From Pyropia yezoensis (taxonomy: Eukaryota > Rhodophyta > Bangiophyceae > Bangiales > Bangiaceae): 64,000 nucleotides of DNA. Below the pieces are notes generated by a model that saw nothing but the letters and a program-made list of their open reading frames with translations, was not told where the DNA came from and made no database searches. How positions within the stretch are numbered: the stretch's first letter is position 1; every line of letters starts with the position of its first letter. The DNA lies in the NCBI GenBank assembly GCA_009829735.1, contig CM020620.1, forward strand, positions 4,766,299 through 4,830,298, in the 5' to 3' direction. The position numbers and the translations under genes were made by a program. This document shows, piece after piece, positions 61,928 to 64,000 of the stretch.

Positions 61928-62640
61928 ACCATCTCAAATCTGTTTCAGCGCCGTCGTTCATTGCACTGTGTGGGCTCTTCTTTCTATTTTTTTTGTCGTC
62001 CTTCACTACTCACCACATTGCAAACCTTTCTTTGCCATATATGCGTGTCTTTTTTTTTTGCTTTTGCTGTTTCGACACGACACAGGCCGCGTGCAAAGCC
62101 CTCGAGGACTAGCTGACGGTGTGTGGCTTCGCGGGGGAAGGCGGGGCAACCTGATTTTTGTCTTGCGGGTTGTCCACCCACGCGACGGACGCCCATTCGT
62201 TGGCTGCTGGGGGTGGAGACCAGGCGACCCTCCCACACCGGCAGGGGGACATTTCGTATGCAAGATCAAGGATGGTCTGGACGCCGACCCGCTACGCCAG
62301 TGCAACGAAAGCAGGCTACCGGCCGACGCCCAGCCTATGGGCGAGCAGTGCCCTTTTATCGCGCCATAGAACCACAAGGGCAGGGTGTGCAGCCGCCACG
62401 GCGGCGAAGAACCCGCGCTTGTCAGAGCCGGGGACGGTCCATGCGCGGTGCGGGCACGTCTGCTCTACCCTGTGGTGGTCACCGACCCTACCAGCATGTG
62501 TGTCATCCTCATTTTGTTCGGTGAGCACGACCGCATTTTCCTCGTTTGCAAGCCACCTGTTAGTGCCATCGAGAAAGCTGTGCCCAACCAGCCAACGCGC
62601 CCGTACGGGTTCTACAGGTCATATTTTTCATGTGGTATGG
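61928..62640 (+). pseudogene. Coding-like remnant of unknown family
   Basis: From about 62085 one plus frame reads GVWLRGGRRGNLIFVLRVVH, then GHFVCKIKDGLDADPLRQCN and ESRLPADAQPMGEQC. It meets a TAG at 62367-62369 and continues in the same frame with RVCSRHGGEEPALVRAGDGP. The amino-acid pattern looks selected, not random, but no family is recognised. A T-rich run and CACAG near 62080-62085 may be a splice acceptor. Probably a decayed or spliced gene. Confidence 0.25.
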
Positions 62641-62947
62641 CTTTGTGAGAGCGTGTCAGCCCGGGGCACATCCGGCCTATCAGAGCAGCTGCTCGAGCAG
62701 CGAGAAAGCCTCGCGGGCAGGATATTCTCGGGGTTGTGCGATGGCGCTTGCACATCGGGCAGTCTATCTGAGCTGGCTGATCCGCATTCTTCGCAGACGA
62801 GCCGGTGCGTCGCTTGAGAGTTGGCGTCCGGCGCACACCCACGCCCAAGAGCGGAGGCGTAGTCTTGTCAGCTGCCGCGGAGGACGCAAGAACGCCGCGA
62901 CAGCTCGCACTCCTCGTATCGTAGACGTTGTCGATCACCTGCTCAGC
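62641..62947. other. Intergenic, 3' flank of the piggyBac relic
   Basis: No supported gene, and no TTAA-flanked terminal repeat of the piggyBac element could be fixed. Confidence 0.4.
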
Positions 62948-64000
62948 CTAATTGTCAATAAACTGAGCTGGCGTAAGGACAGCTGCCGCCCCATGCGCCC
63001 CGGAATAGAGCATCCAGCCGTCCACAACGCAGATGCCAAAGAGCGACAAATTCACACGCCTTGACCAGTCATAGGTGCCATACTTGTGCTCAAGCGCAAG
63101 GTCATCTTGCCGGCACCGATTGCGCTGGACAATTGAGACGCAGCCTTCGTTGTAAAACTGGGCCACTTTCGGCTGTTCCAAGGTGAGGCCTGCCTGCTCG
63201 GCCTCGGTCTCCATCTGGCGCCACCACACGCACTTGCAATGCGCGCCAGGCAAGCCGCTCGACGCAGTTGCATTGAAGTACCGCCTCTCTCTGTCTGCCC
63301 TGAGTACTTTCATCATGTCCGTCACTCCGTCCGCTGTGACATGCGCGAGTGATGCGTGCTAGCCGTGCTCTTCCAGCGGAACACCGACAGGGCACCCATG
63401 GGGTACCCACGCGTCGCGGTCTTCACCACCCCGATAAACCGCAGACCCATTGCCAGCAGCTTCTTTGCGGCAGGCACACTCGAAAAGTACGAACCCGCGC
63501 AAACAATGCGCATTGTGCCCGCCCATCGACCGACCAGCTCCATCAATATGACAGTGCCGTGCGGCAGGTCGTCGCCCTCGTCCGCGTGCGTGGCGCAACG
63601 GTACTTCGCCGCTGTTACCAGTCGCAGATTCGGCCTGATTCCGCTTCTGGCGTAGGACGCATTCTGGATTTCACATCCTTTCTCCGGTTGGCGGTCAATT
63701 GCCACGTACATTGGAAGCCCTCGATCGATCCAATGACCTCCTTGTCCATACCATTTCGACATGAATTCTTCGACACAGAGTAAGTCGCTTGGCGTCACGT
63801 GCGCAGCCCTGTGGGCGTTGATGGACGAGACGAAGTCATTTACCAGCTCCCACCGCGCCTTCTCCAACGTATCGCTGCCGTCCCCAATCTGCTGGCTGAA
63901 CGTGAGGGAGGACCACAGAGCATCAAACCTGCTGCGTGGGAGGCCTGTCAGCTCGCCAAGCGCTGGGGCATGCAGGTACATGTTACGAAGCTTAGTAGTC
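62948..64000 (-). pseudogene. piggyBac-type transposase (DDE_Tnp_1_7), degenerate, runs off the right edge
   Basis: The minus frame is open from the window edge to 63322. It gives RFDALWSSLTF, then CVEEFMSKWYGQGGHWID and LPMYVAIDRQPEKGCEIQ, then VCAGSYFSSVPAAKKLLAMG and FIGVVKTATRGYP. A second frame (63325 to 62948) continues the family with CKCVWWRQME, RNRCRQDDLALEHKYGTYDW and VNLSLFGICVVDGWMLY, so there is at least one frameshift near 63322. The three catalytic Asp positions look replaced. Glu stands in CVEE where relatives have CVDE. Gly stands in CAGSYF for DSYF. Val stands in SIVQRNR for VDxHNR. It is a dead copy, or a protein kept without catalysis. The N-terminus lies beyond the window. 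Confidence 0.8.

Overview
This is a stretch of a eukaryotic nuclear genome. It is very GC-rich, with long G or C homopolymers. Its housekeeping genes are mostly single long reading frames: the arginine methyltransferase PRMT5 (5' part only), mitochondrial ribosomal protein uL29m, VID27, the 2-oxoglutarate dehydrogenase E1 subunit and the spliceosomal WD40 protein PRL1/PLRG1. Intron-poor genes, extreme GC, alanine- and glycine-rich proteins, and the mix of chromodomain Ty3/gypsy, PIF/Harbinger, mariner-like and piggyBac elements fit a bangiophycean red alga of the Porphyra/Neopyropia type best. That placement is an inference; another GC-rich alga is possible.

Layout. 1-2.1 kb: two minus-strand genes, PRMT5 running off the left edge and a small hypothetical gene. 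2.1-5 kb: low-complexity DNA. 5.0-5.8 kb: an 818-bp non-autonomous DNA transposon with terminal inverted repeats. 6.1-7.5 kb: an ankyrin-repeat protein. 8.5-9.2 kb: a secreted spondin-domain protein. 9.3-14.8 kb: mostly non-coding DNA with hairpins and tandem repeats. 14.9-about 32 kb: a nested transposon complex. 32-36 kb: repeats and relics. 36-59 kb: the second gene-rich block, holding a disordered hypothetical protein, uL29m, VID27, OGDH E1, an alanine-rich tail-anchored protein, PRL1, a germin-like protein and a glycine-rich protein. 59-60 kb: extreme poly-G and GGGC tracts. 60-64 kb: two 119-bp inverted-repeat elements, degraded coding remnants and a degenerate piggyBac transposase running off the right edge.

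The nested complex is the main structural feature. A PIF/Harbinger transposon carries a plus-strand transposase and a convergent minus-strand Myb/NAM-like protein. A 119-bp mariner-like MITE with a TA duplication has landed in the transposase. A 9,641-bp Ty3/gypsy element with LTRs that look identical and a GGCGT duplication has landed in the Myb-like gene. In both hosts the reading frame is continuous across the insertion once the insert and one copy of the duplication are discounted. Both insertions therefore hit intact coding frames, and the LTR element is very young. It also carries a third, antisense reading frame of about 650 codons with no recognisable family. That frame is the best candidate for something undescribed here.

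Limits: all calls come from reading the sequence. No similarity search, splice prediction or expression data was available. Homopolymer runs make single-base length errors likely, so apparent frameshifts at G/C runs may be assembly artefacts.
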